A stretch of DNA of 64,000 bases from Collinsella aerofaciens (GCF_015546965.1 NZ_JADMUF010000007.1:1-64000); one strand, 5' to 3'; positions 16,624 through 26,573 are shown, numbered from the stretch's first letter. The notes: generated from the letters alone by a model not told the origin. Numbers and translations are program-made.

Positions 16624-17160
16624 CTACTCCGTCTCGCCCGGTCGAGCGCCGCGGGCCAGGGCGTCCTGGTACTCCTTGACAGCCTTGATCCTCTGCATCG
16701 GCTTCAGTCGCTCGAACATGGTGTTGCCGTGCAGGTGATCGATCTCGTGCTGCAGGCAAACACAGAACAGGTCGCCCGTGGCCTCATAGCGAATCAGGTT
16801 GGCGTCCAAGTCGTACGCCTCGACGACAACGTGATCGGGACGCTCGATCTCACAGCTAATGCCGGGGATGGACAGGCAGCCCTCGCTAAAGGGCACCAGA
16901 TGGTCACTCTGCTCAACGATGACAGGGTTGATGAGCACGTACGGGTCATAGTCGTTCTTGTCACTGTAGTCGCAGTCGATGGTGACAAGCTGAATGAGCT
17001 CGCCGATCTGCGGAGCAGCCAGGCCGCAGCCGCCGTTCTCGAACATCATCTTCTTCATCTTCTCGGCAAGTACCTCGATCGCCGGGGTGATCTCCTCGAT
17101 GACGGCGCACTCCTGACGCAGACGAGGGTCGGGCGAAAGTACGATTCCGTTGGCTTCCAT
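16624..17160 (-). CDS. def: peptide deformylase
   Basis: Def removes the formyl group from nascent proteins and is a metalloenzyme. All three motifs are present: GCGLAAPQIG (motif 1), EGCLSIPG (motif 2, Cys metal ligand) and HEIDHLHG (motif 3, two His ligands and catalytic Glu). The start at 17160 (MEANG) is chosen because gaaagg lies about 6 nt upstream; the ATG at 17166 touches the ribosome site. This gives 178 residues. It lies 18 nt after priA and belongs to the formyl-cycle group with fmt. Confidence 0.95.
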   Translation of the reverse strand: MEANGIVLSPDPRLRQECAVIEEITPAIEVLAEKMKKMMFENGGCGLAAPQIGELIQLVTIDCDYSDKNDYDPYVLINPVIVEQSDHLVPFSEGCLSIPGISCEIERPDHVVVEAYDLDANLIRYEATGDLFCVCLQHEIDHLHGNTMFERLKPMQRIKAVKEYQDALARGARPGETE

Positions 17161-17178
17161 GGCCATCCTTTCGGGTTG

Positions 17179-19632
17179 TTACATCAAGTCATAGGCGTCG
17201 ACGTCAACGCTCACGCTCACGCCGCGCACGGAACCCACCTCTTTGAGGCAGGCGTCAATATCATCAGAGACATGGTACCCCACGGGCGACTTCACAAGCA
17301 GGTGGAAGCGATAACGGTCCTTGGCTCTCTCGATTACACATGAAGCCGGGCCCAGCACCTGCGGCACCGCGCTCCCCGCCCTCAAAAAGTCGGGAGCGGC
17401 GGCATGCCAGCGGCGCTTGAGGAGCTTTGCGATGCGCCCGATGTAGTCCTGCGCGTCGTCTCGGTTCGCCGACCACACCAAGATGTTGACCAAGCGAACA
17501 AACGGCGGGTACAGCGCGTCGCGGCGCTGGTCCAGGTCGTAGTCGATAAAGATCGAACGGTCGTGCTCAGCGACGGCGCGAATTACCGGGTCATCGGGAA
17601 GGTAGGTCTGGATGATGACCTCGCCGGGGCGATCACCACGACCGGCACGGCCGGCGACTTGCTCCAGCAGATCGTAGGCGCGCTCCCCTGCGCGGAAGTC
17701 CGGCAGCTTGAGGGCAAAGTCGGCATTGACCACGCCCACGAGCGTGACCTCGGGAAAGTCGAGGCCCTTGGCGATCATCTGGGTGCCCAGCAGCACCGCA
17801 CAATCGGCGGCATCGAACTGCTCGAGCAGCTTTTTGTGCGCATCCTTGCCGCGCGTGGAATCGGCATCCATGCGAATAATGGCGACGTCCTCGGGAAGCA
17901 TCTGGTGCAGTGCGTCCTCGATCTGCTGAGTGCCCATACCCATTTTTGCCAGGTAGCGACTGCCACATTTGGGGCAACGGCTCGTGGGCGCGGGATACGG
18001 CTGCACGCGCCACGACGAACCGCAGGTGTGACACTGCAGCGTGTGCGTGCGCTCGTGGTACGTGAGCGCGGTGGAGCAGTGGTTGCACGTGGGGACACAT
18101 CCGCACTCGCGGCACATCAGGAAGGGCGCAAAGCCACGCCGGTTGTGCAGCAACACGGCCTTTTCGCGGCGCTCGACCACGCGTTCCAAGCCTTCCATCA
18201 GCGGTTTTGAAAACATGGAGCGGCTGCCGTGCGAGAACTCGCGGCGAAGGTCGGCAACGCGGACTGTGGGCAACACGGCGTGTCCCGGGCGCTCGGGCAT
18301 CTCGACACGCGTCCAGGTGGCACCGTTGTAGGCGCCACGGCGGCAGCGATCGAGGGCCTCAGCAGAAGGCGTAGCGGAGCCCAACACGAGCGGGCAGCGG
18401 TAGCGGCGCGCCATCTCGGCCGCTACCTCGCGCGCGTGGTAGCGCGGACTGGAGCCCTGCTTGTAACTGGTCTCGTGCTCCTCGTCGATGATGATGAGGC
18501 CCAAGCCGCTGAGCGGGCAAAAGAGCGCCGAGCGGGCGCCGACGACCACGCGAGCCGCACCGCTGGCGACCATATCCCACTGGTCCAGGCGCTCGCCAGC
18601 AGAAAGACGCGAATGGAACACGGCGACCGTCTCGCCAAAGCGCGAGCGGAAACGGCCGACGGTCTGGGCCGTCAGCGAGATCTCGGGCACGAGCACGCAG
18701 GCCGAACGGCAGGCCGCCAGCACGCGCTCGATGGCGGAGAGGTACACCTCGGTTTTGCCGGAGCCGGTGACGCCGTCGACCAGCACCACGTCGCCATGAG
18801 CGTCCAGACGGGCGCGCTCAATCTGCGCGAGCGCCTGCTGCTGGCCGTTGGTGAGTGCGACCGGCGCTTTGCCGCTTGCCGAGGACAGCGTGGTCTGCTC
18901 GCTGCAGCCACGCCACGCACGGCGCTCCTCCACCACCACGACGCCGCGCTTTTCGAGCGCCTTGATAGTCGCCGACATGCTGTTATAGAGAAGGTTGAGG
19001 TCGCGCGTCGTGACCGGTCCGCACTGGAGCGCCTCGATGAGCTGACGCTGGCGAACGGCGGTCTTGGGCGGCGTATAGTCAAATCCCTCGGGCGTGAGCA
19101 TGACCCAGCGGTTTTGGATAGGCTTGACGGCGGGACGTTCAACCGACCATGCGCCGTCATCGCCCTTGACCACGCGCGGGCTACCGCCCGGAGGCAAAAA
19201 CAGGCGCAGGCACTCGGAAAGCGTCGCGACATACTCGCGGCTCATCCAGCGCGCGATGCGGGCAGCCTCGGCGGTAAAGAGCGGTTTGCTGAGGATGGCT
19301 TCGACGGGCTTGATGCGCGAAGGGTCGAGGGCGTTGTTGCCTTGCAGGTCACCAAGCTCGGCCGCAATATCGACGATGTAGCCTGCGGCGGCACGATTGC
19401 CAAAGTGGACCAGGACCGTCGATCCGACCTGGGCCTCGTTGGCAAGGGACTCAGGGATGCCGTAAGCAAACGGTTCGGACAGCGCACGGGTGGGGATGTC
19501 GAGAACCACGCTCGTGTAGGCGGCGATGGGCTCAGGCGCAGGCTCGGGCTTGGCCGAGGCAGCAGCGGATGCCGGTGCCGCCGGAGTCTCCTCCGGTTCC
19601 GGCGAACCAAACAGCGAAAGTTGCTCGGCCAT
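17179..19632 (-). CDS. priA: primosomal replication-restart helicase PriA
   Basis: PriA reloads the replisome at stalled forks. The 817-residue protein has an N-terminal DNA-binding domain, Walker A DGVTGSGKTEVY, Walker B IIDEEHE, helicase motifs VLGSATPSAEAL and VAGRAGRGDRPGE, and the inserted zinc-binding region with paired cysteines (CRECGC, CNHC, CHTC, CPKC). An Ala/Pro/Glu-rich leader of about 35 residues precedes the conserved part. A strong ribosome site (ggaggtgctggggcc) supports the start at 19632. Confidence 0.96.
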   Translation of the reverse strand: MAEQLSLFGSPEPEETPAAPASAAASAKPEPAPEPIAAYTSVVLDIPTRALSEPFAYGIPESLANEAQVGSTVLVHFGNRAAAGYIVDIAAELGDLQGNNALDPSRIKPVEAILSKPLFTAEAARIARWMSREYVATLSECLRLFLPPGGSPRVVKGDDGAWSVERPAVKPIQNRWVMLTPEGFDYTPPKTAVRQRQLIEALQCGPVTTRDLNLLYNSMSATIKALEKRGVVVVEERRAWRGCSEQTTLSSASGKAPVALTNGQQQALAQIERARLDAHGDVVLVDGVTGSGKTEVYLSAIERVLAACRSACVLVPEISLTAQTVGRFRSRFGETVAVFHSRLSAGERLDQWDMVASGAARVVVGARSALFCPLSGLGLIIIDEEHETSYKQGSSPRYHAREVAAEMARRYRCPLVLGSATPSAEALDRCRRGAYNGATWTRVEMPERPGHAVLPTVRVADLRREFSHGSRSMFSKPLMEGLERVVERREKAVLLHNRRGFAPFLMCRECGCVPTCNHCSTALTYHERTHTLQCHTCGSSWRVQPYPAPTSRCPKCGSRYLAKMGMGTQQIEDALHQMLPEDVAIIRMDADSTRGKDAHKKLLEQFDAADCAVLLGTQMIAKGLDFPEVTLVGVVNADFALKLPDFRAGERAYDLLEQVAGRAGRGDRPGEVIIQTYLPDDPVIRAVAEHDRSIFIDYDLDQRRDALYPPFVRLVNILVWSANRDDAQDYIGRIAKLLKRRWHAAAPDFLRAGSAVPQVLGPASCVIERAKDRYRFHLLVKSPVGYHVSDDIDACLKEVGSVRGVSVSVDVDAYDLM

Positions 19633-19671
19633 GGCCCCAGCACCTCCTATCCCATGCGTCTACAGAAACAA

Positions 19672-19698
19672 GAGCCCCGCTCTGAGTGAACGGGGCTC
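19672..19698 (-). terminator. terminator between gltX and priA
   Basis: Read on the minus strand, GAGCCCCG and CGGGGCTC pair around an 11-nt loop and are followed by TTGTTTC, ending the gltX transcript before priA. Confidence 0.8.
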
Positions 19699-19721
19699 GG
19701 ATACATACGTTTGCGCAGCGA

Positions 19722-21197
19722 TTACAGCGCCATCGTGCGGGCGCGGTCAATGCGCGCCAGGCAGTCGTCACGACCGACGAGCGCCATGGTCTCGCCCAGC
19801 GGAGGGCTCACCATGTTGCCGCAGACGGCGACGCGCACGGCCTGGAACACCACGCGCTTCTTGAGGTCCATCTGCTCGGGCAGTGGCTCAAGAGCGGCGT
19901 CGATGTTGGCAGCCGTCCACTCGTTCACACCCTCGAGCGCGGCCTTGGCGGCATCCAGAATGGCACCCATGCCCTCCTTGACCAGGCCCTTGTTGACGGA
20001 CTTCTCGTCATACTCGAGCGTCTCGGCCGTAGCGAAGATGGGAGCGGCGACGGTCACGGCGTCGGCCGGCATCTTGGTGCGCGGCTTGACGATGGCGGCA
20101 AGCGCGTCGATCCAATCCTCGCCGTACTCGACATTGCCCTCGATGAGACCCGCCTCGTGCAGTTCGGGGACCATGATCTCGTCGGCAAACTGAGCATCGG
20201 ACATGCCGTTGATGTACTCAGCGTTGACCCAATCGAGCTTCTTGGGGTCGAAGGTCGCCGGGTTCTTGGAGATGCGGTCGAGCGAGAACTTGCTGGCCAG
20301 GACATCGCGCGGGATGATCGTGGTCTCGCCGTCGAGCGACCAGCCGAGCAGCGCCAGGTAGTTGACGAAGGCGTCGGACAGGTAGCCGGCGTCGCGGTAC
20401 TCCTCCACCGAGGTGGCGCCGTGGCGCTTGGAGAGCTTCTTGCCGTCGGCACCCAAGATCATGGAGATGTGGGCGAACGTAGGCACGGGCGCGCCGAGGG
20501 CCTCGTAGACCATGACCTGACGCGGGGTGTTGGACAGGTGGTCGTCGCCGCGGATGACATGGGTAATCTTCATCATGGCGTCGTCGACGACGGTCGCGAA
20601 GTTGTACGTGGGCGTGCCATCGGAGCGGAAGATGACAAAGTCGTCGAGCTCCTTGGCGTCGAAGGTCACCTCGCCGTGGACGGCGTCGTGGATGACGACG
20701 TCGCCGCGGTCCTCGGGCACCTTAATACGCAGGACGTAGGACTCGCCGGCCTCGATGCGGCGGCGGGCCTCCTCGGGATCAAGATCGCGGCAACGGCGCT
20801 GATAGCCCTGGAAGGGGTCCTTGCGCTCCTGCGCGGCCTTGCGGTCGGCGTCGAGCTGCTCCTTGGTGCAGAAGCAGGGATAGCCCTTGCCCTCGTCCCA
20901 AAGCTTCTGGGCGGCCTGCTTGTACAGGTCCAAGCGCTCGGTCTGGGCGTAGGGGCCAAAGTCGCCGCCCACCTCGGGACCCTCGTCCCAGTCCAGGCCC
21001 AGCCAACGCATGGCGCGCAGGATGATCTGCGTGTTCTCGTCGGTGGAGCGGGTGGGGTCGGTGTCGTCGATGCGCAGGATGAACGTGCCGCCGTTTGCAC
21101 GGGCGAAAGCCCAGTTATAGATAGCGGTGCGGGCGCCGCCGATGTGCAGCTTGCCCGTCGGTGAGGGTGCAAAGCGGACGCGAACGTCTGATGCCAT
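19722..21197 (-). CDS. gltX: glutamyl-tRNA synthetase
   Basis: GltX charges tRNA-Glu and is a class I synthetase. The 491-residue protein has the HIGH-type motif PSPTGKLHIGGARTA and the KMSKS-type motif DGKKLSKRHG, with the Glu-binding NWAFARANGG region between. The start at 21197 (MASDVRVRF) has GGAG 6 nt upstream; the in-frame ATG at 21236 lacks one. Two tRNA-Glu genes, likely substrates, lie at about 54.7 kb. Confidence 0.96.
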   Translation of the reverse strand: MASDVRVRFAPSPTGKLHIGGARTAIYNWAFARANGGTFILRIDDTDPTRSTDENTQIILRAMRWLGLDWDEGPEVGGDFGPYAQTERLDLYKQAAQKLWDEGKGYPCFCTKEQLDADRKAAQERKDPFQGYQRRCRDLDPEEARRRIEAGESYVLRIKVPEDRGDVVIHDAVHGEVTFDAKELDDFVIFRSDGTPTYNFATVVDDAMMKITHVIRGDDHLSNTPRQVMVYEALGAPVPTFAHISMILGADGKKLSKRHGATSVEEYRDAGYLSDAFVNYLALLGWSLDGETTIIPRDVLASKFSLDRISKNPATFDPKKLDWVNAEYINGMSDAQFADEIMVPELHEAGLIEGNVEYGEDWIDALAAIVKPRTKMPADAVTVAAPIFATAETLEYDEKSVNKGLVKEGMGAILDAAKAALEGVNEWTAANIDAALEPLPEQMDLKKRVVFQAVRVAVCGNMVSPPLGETMALVGRDDCLARIDRARTMAL

Positions 21198-21280
21198 GGA
21201 AATCTCCTCGATTGCAGGATGGATGTCTAACCGCATTAGTATAAAGCATCAAAGCAACCTCCGCACAAAGGGCACCGACC

Positions 21281-21372
21281 TACTCATTGGGGACAGACTT
21301 AAATGACCATTCTTTGGGCAACCTGTCGGCACTTAGGTAAGGCTGATCATTTAAGTCTGTCCCCAATGAGTA
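21281..21372. repeat. long palindrome with ggggacagacttaaatga motif
   Basis: Perfect 26-nt arms (21281-21306 and 21347-21372) flank a 40-nt centre. A second copy of the outer ccaatgagtagg end sits immediately to the right (21374-21390), as if the element had been partly duplicated. It lies between the divergent gltX and metK genes. Confidence 0.93.
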
Positions 21373-21442
21373 CCCAATGAGTAGGTGCGGAAAGGGTGTG
21401 AATGTTTGATTTACGCGCTATGATGTGCCCTTGCATAGAGAG

Positions 21443-21479
21443 CCCGGCGGAATGGTAACGGTCGCCGGGACACGTTTTT
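21443..21479 (+). promoter_or_regulatory. terminator-like hairpin in the metK leader
   Basis: CCCGGCG and CGCCGGG pair around a 13-nt loop and are followed, after acacg, by five T residues, ending about 12 nt before the metK start. A -10-like TATGAT lies at 21419-21424. This may be an attenuator. I could not match it to a known SAM riboswitch. Confidence 0.45.
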
Positions 21480-21491
21480 GAAAGGACAATC

Positions 21492-22772
21492 ATGTCAGAA
21501 GAACTTCGTTCCATCCCGCCCCAACACGGGTCCTTTGTTTTTACGTCGGAGTCGGTGACCGAAGGTCATCCCGATAAGATCGCTGACCAGATCAGCGACG
21601 CCGTCCTCGACGCAATCCTCGCCAAAGAAATAGAGCTCCAGGAGCAGGGCTACATCGCCCCCAACGGCGTGCCCGCCAACGTGGAGAACGTCCGCTGCGC
21701 CTGCGAGACCCTCGTGACCACCGGCACCGTCATCGTCGCCGGCGAGATTCGCACCCAGGCCTACGTCGACGTACAGGAAATCGCCCGCGGTGTTATCCGC
21801 CGCATTGGCTACAACCGTGCCAAGTTCGGTTTTGACTGCGACACCTGCGGCGTTATGAGCCTCATCCACGAGCAGTCGCCCGATATCGCCCAGGGCGTTG
21901 ACGAGTCCTTCGAGACCCAGACCGGCGCCACCACCGACCCGATCGACCTTATCGGTGCCGGCGACCAGGGCATGATGTTCGGTTATGCCTCCAACGAGAC
22001 CAAGACCCTCATGCCCATGCCACACTACCTTGCCAGCCGCTTGGCCGAGCGCCTGGCAGCCGTGCGCCACGACGGCACCCTCGCCTATCTGCGTCCCGAT
22101 GGCAAAACCCAGGTCACCGTGCGCTACGAGGATGGCAAGCCCGTCGAGGTCACGACCATCGTCATCTCCACGCAGCACGCCGCCGAGATCGAGGATATGG
22201 GCAAGATCAAGGCCGACCTCATTGAGCACGTCATCACCCCGGTCATGGCCGCCGAGAACATGCCGTGGGACAACGCGGACATCTACGTGAACCCCACTGG
22301 TCGCTTTGTCGTGGGCGGCCCCATGGGCGACACGGGCCTGACCGGCCGCAAGATCATCGTCGACACCTACGGCGGCTACGGCCGTCACGGCGGTGGCGCC
22401 TTTAGCGGCAAGGACTGCACCAAGGTCGACCGCTCCGCCGCGTATGCCGCGCGCTGGGTCGCCAAGAACGTGGTCGCCGCCGGTCTGGCCGACCGCTGCG
22501 AAGTTGAGCTTGCCTACGCCATCGGCGTTTCCAAGCCCCTCTCAATCATGGTCGACACCTTCGGTACCGCGCATGTTGCCGAGGACAAGATCGTCGAGGC
22601 CGTAGAGAAGACCTTCGACCTGCGCCCGGGTGCCATCATCCGTGACCTAGACCTGCGTCGCCCCATCTACGAGAAGACCGCAGCCTACGGTCACTTTGGC
22701 CGCGAAGACGCCGACTTCACCTGGGAGAAGACCGACCGCGTCGAAGAACTCAAAGCAGCTTGTGGGCTGTAA
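21492..22772 (+). CDS. metK: S-adenosylmethionine synthetase
   Basis: MetK makes S-adenosylmethionine from methionine and ATP, the methyl donor for RsmB and all the cobalamin methyltransferases here. The 426-residue protein has [16 protein letters not shown], the hexapeptide-type [12 protein letters not shown] and the P-loop-like [16 protein letters not shown]. It is slightly longer than the usual 380-400, through an insert near residues 45-65. The ribosome site gaaagg precedes the ATG. Confidence 0.97.
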   Translation: MSEELRSIPPQHGSFVFTSESVTEGHPDKIADQISDAVLDAILAKEIELQEQGYIAPNGVPANVENVRCACETLVTTGTVIVAGEIRTQAYVDVQEIARGVIRRIGYNRAKFGFDCDTCGVMSLIHEQSPDIAQGVDESFETQTGATTDPIDLIGAGDQGMMFGYASNETKTLMPMPHYLASRLAERLAAVRHDGTLAYLRPDGKTQVTVRYEDGKPVEVTTIVISTQHAAEIEDMGKIKADLIEHVITPVMAAENMPWDNADIYVNPTGRFVVGGPMGDTGLTGRKIIVDTYGGYGRHGGGAFSGKDCTKVDRSAAYAARWVAKNVVAAGLADRCEVELAYAIGVSKPLSIMVDTFGTAHVAEDKIVEAVEKTFDLRPGAIIRDLDLRRPIYEKTAAYGHFGREDADFTWEKTDRVEELKAACGL

Positions 22773-22809
22773 TTAGGAACCAGCAAGGTCACAACACGTA
22801 CACGCTTTC

Positions 22810-22848
22810 AAAAGAAGTACCGCTCCCAAGCGGTACTTCTTTTTTTTA
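22810..22848 (+). terminator. terminator after metK
   Basis: A perfect stem (gaagtaccgct and its complement, loop cccaa) is followed by a run of T residues, a textbook intrinsic terminator. Confidence 0.95.
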
Positions 22849-22943
22849 ATCCGGTAGTGAAGATGTTTCGATATGAGACTACGCTACGTCGCCAGCTAAT
22901 GAATTTTGCAGCACACGCACTTCTACCATGTATCCTTAGTCTC

Positions 22944-23054
22944 GAGGGGCGGGGCATAAGGTCGATCGCGAGTTCCGCACGAGCCGGAGAGCACTTAATG
23001 TGCTCTCCGTGCGAGCAGGACTGTCCGAGCAGGCGACCTTATGCCCCGCCCCTC
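22944..23054. repeat. nested palindrome upstream of the serine dehydratase gene
   Basis: Perfect 21-nt outer arms (22944-22964, 23034-23054; gaggggcggggcataaggtcg) enclose a second hairpin (22985-23009, cggagagcac with its complement). It ends only about 28 nt before the sdaA start, so it lies within the 5' leader or promoter region. Between 22849 and 22943 I see nothing recognisable. Confidence 0.92.
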
Positions 23055-23082
23055 GGGACGACGGGATAGAAAAGGAGCAGCC

Positions 23083-24690
23083 ATGGCAGGCAAGCCGCAA
23101 ACACTAGCTACGACCTCGGCATTCGAGATCTTGGGCCCCGTCATGGTCGGCCCCAGCTCATCGCACACCGCCGGCGCCCTTCGCTGCGCCCAGGTTGCCG
23201 CCAGCCTGCTGGAAGGCCGCATCACCAAGGTCACCTTTGGCCTGTGGAACTCCTTCGCCCATACCTACCGCGGCCACGGCACCGACCGCGCGCTCGTCGC
23301 GGGCATCCTGGGCCTCGACACCGACGATGAGAACATCAAGCAGGCCTTCAACCTCGCACGCGAGCAGGGCCTCGAATATCACTTTGACATTAAGGGCGAC
23401 GACGCCTCAATCCACCCCAACACCGTGGACATCGACATGCACGACAATATGGGTGCCACGGCACAGGTCCGCGGCGAGAGCTTGGGCGGCGGCAAGATGC
23501 GCATCAGCCGCATTAACGGCGTCGGCGTCGACATCTCGGGCATGTACTCCACACTCTTCGTGGCGCACTACGACGTCCCCGGCGTGCTCGCCGCGCTCAC
23601 GAACCTGCTCGCCTACGCCCACGTGAACATCGCCTTCTGCCGCACCTACCGCACCGAAGTGGGCGGTCAGGCCTACTCTGTCTTTGAGACCGACGGCGCG
23701 CCCGACGACACCGTCGTCCCCATGCTGCGCAAGCTCGACAATGTCGATTACGCGACCTTTATCGAGCTCCCCGGTTCTGCCTCGTCGCTCTCCCCCGGCG
23801 TCTCAGCCAAGGAGATCTTCGACGACGGCGAGCAGCTGCTCGATGCGTGCGAGGAACTGGGGCTCAGCATCGGCGCCGTCATGGCCGTGCGCGAGGCGCG
23901 CCTGACCGGTGAGGCCCACGCCGTCGCTGCCATGCGCCGCGTGCTCGACGTCATGCGCGAGGAGACCACGGCCCCCATCGCCAATCCGCAGCGATCGCTC
24001 GGTGGACTTATCGGCGGCGAGGCCAAACTCGTCGATGCCACCGGACGCAACGATTTGAGCACAAGCCTGATGGGCGCCGTCCAGACCGACGCCGTGGCCC
24101 GCGCCATGGGCGTGCTCGAGCGCTCCGCCACCATGGGCGTGATTGTCGCCGCCCCCACGGCAGGCTCCGCGGGTGTCGTGCCCGGCTGCGTGCTGGCGCT
24201 CGCCGACCACCTCCAGCTCGACGACGAGCAGATCATGGACGCGCTCTACTGCGCAGCCGCCATCGGCCTCAACCTCACCACGAGCGCCTGCGTTGCCGGC
24301 GCCGAGGGCGGATGCCAGGCCGAGGTGGGAAGCGCCGCCGCCATGGCAGCCGCCGCGCTGGTGCAGATGCTCGGCGGCACGCCCGAGCAGGCGCTCGACG
24401 CCAGTTCCATCGCGCTGAGTAACCTGCTGGGCCTAGTCTGCGATCCCGTAGGCGGCCTCGTTGAGGTGCCCTGCCAAAACCGTAACGCCATCGGCGTGGC
24501 CGCGGCCTTTAGCTCGGCGCAGCTCGCCCTCGCCGGCATTAAGAGCCTGGTACCGTTTGACCAGATGGCACATGTCATGCTCTCGGTGGGTCACGCGCTG
24601 CCCGCAACCCTGCGCGAAACCGCAAAGGGCGGCATTGCGCAGGCTCCAGCAGCACTTTCGGCCTGTGCAAAATGCGGCGTGTGCGGATAA
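23083..24690 (+). CDS. sdaA: L-serine dehydratase (iron-sulfur, single chain)
   Basis: This enzyme deaminates L-serine to pyruvate and ammonia with a [4Fe-4S] cluster and is common in anaerobes. The 535-residue chain joins the beta domain (SSSHTAGALR near the N-terminus, then an ACT-like region around 150-225) to the alpha domain. Candidate cluster cysteines are in TSACVAGAEGGCQAE, EVPCQNRNAIG and the C-terminal CAKCGVCG. The start at 23083 has ggag 7 nt upstream; the in-frame ATG at 23041 lies inside the palindrome and is rejected. Confidence 0.94.
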   Translation: MAGKPQTLATTSAFEILGPVMVGPSSSHTAGALRCAQVAASLLEGRITKVTFGLWNSFAHTYRGHGTDRALVAGILGLDTDDENIKQAFNLAREQGLEYHFDIKGDDASIHPNTVDIDMHDNMGATAQVRGESLGGGKMRISRINGVGVDISGMYSTLFVAHYDVPGVLAALTNLLAYAHVNIAFCRTYRTEVGGQAYSVFETDGAPDDTVVPMLRKLDNVDYATFIELPGSASSLSPGVSAKEIFDDGEQLLDACEELGLSIGAVMAVREARLTGEAHAVAAMRRVLDVMREETTAPIANPQRSLGGLIGGEAKLVDATGRNDLSTSLMGAVQTDAVARAMGVLERSATMGVIVAAPTAGSAGVVPGCVLALADHLQLDDEQIMDALYCAAAIGLNLTTSACVAGAEGGCQAEVGSAAAMAAAALVQMLGGTPEQALDASSIALSNLLGLVCDPVGGLVEVPCQNRNAIGVAAAFSSAQLALAGIKSLVPFDQMAHVMLSVGHALPATLRETAKGGIAQAPAALSACAKCGVCG

Positions 24691-24708
24691 CGGCAAAGAA
24701 TGACTCAA

Positions 24709-24735
24709 AGGTGGGACAAATGTCCCACCTCTTTT
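24709..24735 (+). terminator. terminator after sdaA
   Basis: Ten-nt arms AGGTGGGACA and TGTCCCACCT, with a 2-nt loop as drawn, are followed by CTTTT. Confidence 0.8.
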
Positions 24736-24839
24736 GAATGCCACCGTTTCCGTACCACAAACAGCAAGGCAATCGCTATAATGCAAGCCCAGTAAAAACA
24801 CGATGAGCCATAAGGCGAAATTCGAAGGATATGCATACG

Positions 24840-26573
24840 ATGTCGCAAAACGATCGAACTCAACTGATTCCCGATCCGCAGCAGCCGAGCAGGCACACCG
24901 GCGGCGTTCAGTCACCGCGTCCTATCGCGCCGAGCCACGGTCAGCAGCGTGGTGCGGCAAACGCTTCCCAACGCCAGAACCAACAGCGACAGCAGCGTCA
25001 ACAACGTCAGCAGCGCCAGGTAAACGGCAATGCGCCCAAGCAGCCCCCCACGCATGGTCGAGGCGATCGCGGCCCCGCGCGCAAGTCCGCCGGCAACAAT
25101 AAGTCGGGCAAAAAGACGACGCTCTTTGTCGTCCTGGGTCTTATCGCCATTGTCTATATCGTTGGCATCGTAGCGTTTTCGCAGCTAGCCTACCCCAACA
25201 CCACCATTGCCGGCGTCGACGTCTCGTTCTCCAACGCATCGTCTGCCGCCACCAAGGTCAACTCGGCATGGAAGCACTATAAGCTCACCGTGACAGGCGA
25301 TGACTTTAGCTGGACCTATCAGCCCGAGTCCGATGAACCCATCGTCGATGGCGAAGCTGCCGCAAAAGAAATCATCAACCACAACGAAGCCTTTATTTGG
25401 CCGGTCCGCCTTGTGGAATCCTTAAGCGGCAAGACCAAAACAACCGCTACCTCCAACGAAGTCGATCTTGATCAAGACGTCGACCTGTCCATGCTCTCCG
25501 ACACCTTTGACCAAAAGAAGTTTGAGAAGGATCTGGGCGCCGCCATCGACGAGTTTAACGAAGGCCGTTCGGGCACGTTCGAGGCCAACAGCTCCTATGA
25601 CGAGCAGGCCGGCAAGTTTACCGTCGAGAAGGCGCGCTCCAACGAAAAACTCAACCGCGAGCATGTCATTAAGTATGCCGAGCTCGAGCTTGCCTCGCTG
25701 GCCGAGACCGTAGATCTTTCCAAGCTCGGCAACGATGCCTATGAGCCGCTCAATGGAACGCTGACCGATGATCAGATTCAGGCCGCATGCGATGCCGCCA
25801 ACAACTTCCTGGGCGTCAACGTGACCCTCAAGCTCAACGGCGAGGATGCCGGCAAGGTTGATGGCAGCTCCGTGTTGCAGTGGATCAGCTTTGCCGATCC
25901 GGCCAATCCCACGCTCGATACGTCGCAGATCAGCAGCTGGGCAGCCGAGCTCGCCAACGGCTTTAATACCGTGGGCTCCACTCGCTGGTGGACGCGCGCC
26001 GATGGCAAGCAGTGCGCCGTCGAAGGCGGCGACTTTGGTTGGTCCATCGACAGCAGCTCGCTCGCCAAGCAGGTCGAGGACGCCATTAACAACAAGCAGA
26101 CCGGCGAAATCGAGATCAAGTACTCCCAGAAGGCCGACACCTTTACCGCAAAGGGAGAGCCCGACTGGAAGGCGTATATCGACGTCGACTTGTCCGAACA
26201 GCACGCGCGCTACTATGACGAGAGCGGAAATATCGTTTGGGAGGCCAACTTTATCTCGGGCAAGCCGGGCGAGGACGCCACGCCCGAGGGCGTCTGGCAG
26301 ATCAACAGCAACGACGGCGGCAGCACCCTGATCGGAGCCAAGGACCCCGAGACCGGTAAGCCCAAATACGAGAGCCCGGTGAGCTACTGGATGCCGTTCG
26401 AGGGCAATATGATCGGCTTCCACGACGCTACATGGCAAAACGACAAGAGCTTCGATAATGCCGAGTCGTACAAGTGGTGCGGCAGCCACGGTTGCATCAA
26501 CCTACGCCTGGCAGACGCCAAGGCACTTCACGACTGCATCAAAGTCGGCCTGTGCGTGGTTGTCCACTCGTAG
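24840..26573 (+). CDS. membrane-anchored L,D-transpeptidase (YkuD) with YoaR-type repeats
   Basis: This enzyme would make 3-3 cross-links or attach proteins in peptidoglycan. About 85 Gln/Arg/Pro-rich cytosolic residues are followed by one membrane helix (about 95-118, LFVVLGLIAIVYIVGIV), extracellular peptidoglycan-binding domains, and a C-terminal YkuD domain with the catalytic motif SHGCINLRLADA and the upstream His in MIGFHDATW. It has 577 residues. The ATG at 24840 has gaagga 10 nt upstream; the ATG at 24831 touches the site. It is flanked by terminator-type hairpins, so probably monocistronic. Confidence 0.93.
   Translation: MSQNDRTQLIPDPQQPSRHTGGVQSPRPIAPSHGQQRGAANASQRQNQQRQQRQQRQQRQVNGNAPKQPPTHGRGDRGPARKSAGNNKSGKKTTLFVVLGLIAIVYIVGIVAFSQLAYPNTTIAGVDVSFSNASSAATKVNSAWKHYKLTVTGDDFSWTYQPESDEPIVDGEAAAKEIINHNEAFIWPVRLVESLSGKTKTTATSNEVDLDQDVDLSMLSDTFDQKKFEKDLGAAIDEFNEGRSGTFEANSSYDEQAGKFTVEKARSNEKLNREHVIKYAELELASLAETVDLSKLGNDAYEPLNGTLTDDQIQAACDAANNFLGVNVTLKLNGEDAGKVDGSSVLQWISFADPANPTLDTSQISSWAAELANGFNTVGSTRWWTRADGKQCAVEGGDFGWSIDSSSLAKQVEDAINNKQTGEIEIKYSQKADTFTAKGEPDWKAYIDVDLSEQHARYYDESGNIVWEANFISGKPGEDATPEGVWQINSNDGGSTLIGAKDPETGKPKYESPVSYWMPFEGNMIGFHDATWQNDKSFDNAESYKWCGSHGCINLRLADAKALHDCIKVGLCVVVHS

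Noticed and set aside
21405-21491. Known SAM riboswitch upstream of metK
   Set aside because: The leader is short and lacks the conserved cores of the SAM classes I can recall; only a terminator-like hairpin is supported.
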